Below, piece by piece: positions 13,416-14,328 of a stretch of 14,328 nt of DNA. Each line of letters starts with the position of its first letter. The first letter of the stretch is position 1. The notes below the pieces were generated by a model. It was not told where the DNA came from and did not search any database. It saw only the letters and a program-made list of their open reading frames with translations. The position numbers and the translations under genes were made by a program. The stretch lies in contig CAMLKQ010000024.1 in the NCBI GenBank assembly GCA_946480585.1, positions 1 to 14,328 on the forward strand, in the 5' to 3' direction. Origin of the DNA: an uncultured Kangiella sp. (GTDB lineage: Bacteria; Pseudomonadota; Gammaproteobacteria; Enterobacterales; DSM-103792).

Positions 13416-14328
13416 TCAGCTGTTGCTACGCAGCGGCCAGGTCAAGGTGAAACGGGCACCGCCGAGCGGGCTGTCATCGACGCTGATCGTGCCGCCATGA
13501 CGCTCGCTGATCCCGCGCACAATCGCCAGACCGAGACCGGCACCGCCGGAGTCGCGCGAACGGCTTGGATCGAGCCGGGCGAACGGTTCAAAAATGCGCT
13601 CGCGCTGATCAAGCGGCACGCCCGGGCCATCGTCATCGACCATCAGGCAGAACTGATCATCACGCCGGCTGATGCTGACCTCGACCACGTTGTGGGCAAA
13701 GCAGGCGGCGTTGCGCACGAGGTTGGTCAAGGCGCGGTGGAACAGGCGGTTATCGACCACCACCTTGACCGGTGCATCGGCCATCGGCGCACTGCGGAAG
13801 GCCACCGCCGGGTACAGCGTCTTGGTTTTGGTCAGCACATCATCAATGGCCGGCAGCAGTTCGGTTTCGCTGAGCTCCAGCCGCTGGGCACCGTGCTGCA
13901 AACGGGCATAGGTCAGCAGCTCGCGTACCAGCCCGTCGAGTTCGGAAATGGCGCTTTCCATGTCGCGCGACAGTTGCTTGCGCTGGCCCGGGCTTTCCGA
14001 ATGCTCAAGCATTTCCAGGGCAAAACTGACCCGCGCCAGTGGCGCCCGGCATTCGTGCGCAACCGCGTGCAGCAGTTCACGCTGCTCGCTGATCATCTGC
14101 TGGCGTTGCCGGATCAATTGCTCGGCTCGGCTCGCCATGGCGTTGACCGAACGCACGGCCGGGCCATAGGCATCGGACGCATCGTCCGGAATGTGGCGCG
14201 CGGTGCCATCGGCCAGAAACGCCGTGGTTGCCCGTTCAATGGCAATGCTGCGGCGGTGCTGCTGGTACAGCAACAGGAACAGGATGGCGGAGTTGAAACC
14301 GCCCCAAAGCAAAATACCGATGATGTTG
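13416..14328 (-). CDS. RstB-like sensor histidine kinase, N-terminus beyond the window edge
   Basis: The reading frame is open from the stop at 13416 to the right edge, so the start is outside the window; the TTG at 14312 is inside the last membrane helix and is not the start. Visible parts: the end of a transmembrane helix (IIGILLWGGFNSAILFLLLY), a HAMP-like linker, the phospho-acceptor region LLHAVAHECRAPLARVSFAL with the histidine encoded at 14057-14055, and the ATP-binding domain with N box (LTNLVRNAA), G1 (DDDGPGVP), F box (RIFEPF) and G2 (GGAGLGLAIV). The H box reads HECRAPL where HELRTPL is usual. The sequence resembles the RstB group. Its response regulator is probably upstream, beyond the window. 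It lies 85 bases before the yfiR-type gene in the same direction, so it may influence cyclic-di-GMP output, but this is inference. Confidence 0.9.
   Translation of the reverse strand, partial: NIIGILLWGGFNSAILFLLLYQQHRRSIAIERATTAFLADGTARHIPDDASDAYGPAVRSVNAMASRAEQLIRQRQQMISEQRELLHAVAHECRAPLARVSFALEMLEHSESPGQRKQLSRDMESAISELDGLVRELLTYARLQHGAQRLELSETELLPAIDDVLTKTKTLYPAVAFRSAPMADAPVKVVVDNRLFHRALTNLVRNAACFAHNVVEVSISRRDDQFCLMVDDDGPGVPLDQRERIFEPFARLDPSRSRDSGGAGLGLAIVRGISERHGGTISVDDSPLGGARFTLTWPLRSNS

Overview
The window looks like chromosomal DNA of a fairly GC-rich gammaproteobacterium. The strongest clues are a TIGR02647-type small protein (a family I associate with Pseudomonas and relatives), a TrhO that looks full-length for the family, a RutE-like reductase of exactly the E. 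coli length, and a YfiR/YfiN-type cyclic-di-GMP pair. I cannot name the genus. Genes are densely packed, start sites have recognisable Shine-Dalgarno sequences, and convergent pairs are separated by clean hairpin terminators. I see no tRNA, rRNA, insertion sequence, CRISPR array or phage gene.

Layout: positions 1-120 hold the first 40 codons of a photolyase/cryptochrome gene on the minus strand, running off the left edge. A terminator (176-209) separates it from a very large minus-strand gene (233-4426) for a 1397-residue multispanning membrane protein that I do not recognise. It is built from two divergent copies of one module. Upstream of it, also on the minus strand, is a two-gene unit: a GNAT acetyltransferase (5597-6184) followed after 3 bases by a zinc-independent quinone-oxidoreductase-like MDR protein (4571-5593), ending at a small terminator.

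A divergent plus-strand APC-family amino acid permease (6429-7889) converges on the tRNA hydroxylase gene trhO (7982-8926, minus) with a shared bidirectional terminator. Next come two small plus-strand genes, an unrecognised 106-residue protein (9191-9511) and the TIGR02647 protein (9600-9851), separated by a short palindrome-rich spacer. A RutE-like nitroreductase (10014-10604) follows, preceded by a candidate -10 box and an 18-bp tandem repeat in its leader, and ends in another shared terminator.

The right end is a minus-strand signalling block: an RstB-like sensor histidine kinase truncated by the window edge (13416-14328), then a YfiR-family periplasmic protein (12752-13330) with its own promoter candidate. 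The latter overlaps by 4 bases a CHASE8-HAMP-GGDEF-EAL protein (10659-12755). By analogy with the YfiR-YfiN system, the periplasmic protein would restrain the membrane cyclic-di-GMP enzyme; here that enzyme also carries a complete phosphodiesterase domain. The points most worth following up are the internally duplicated giant membrane protein and this YfiR-linked bifunctional enzyme.
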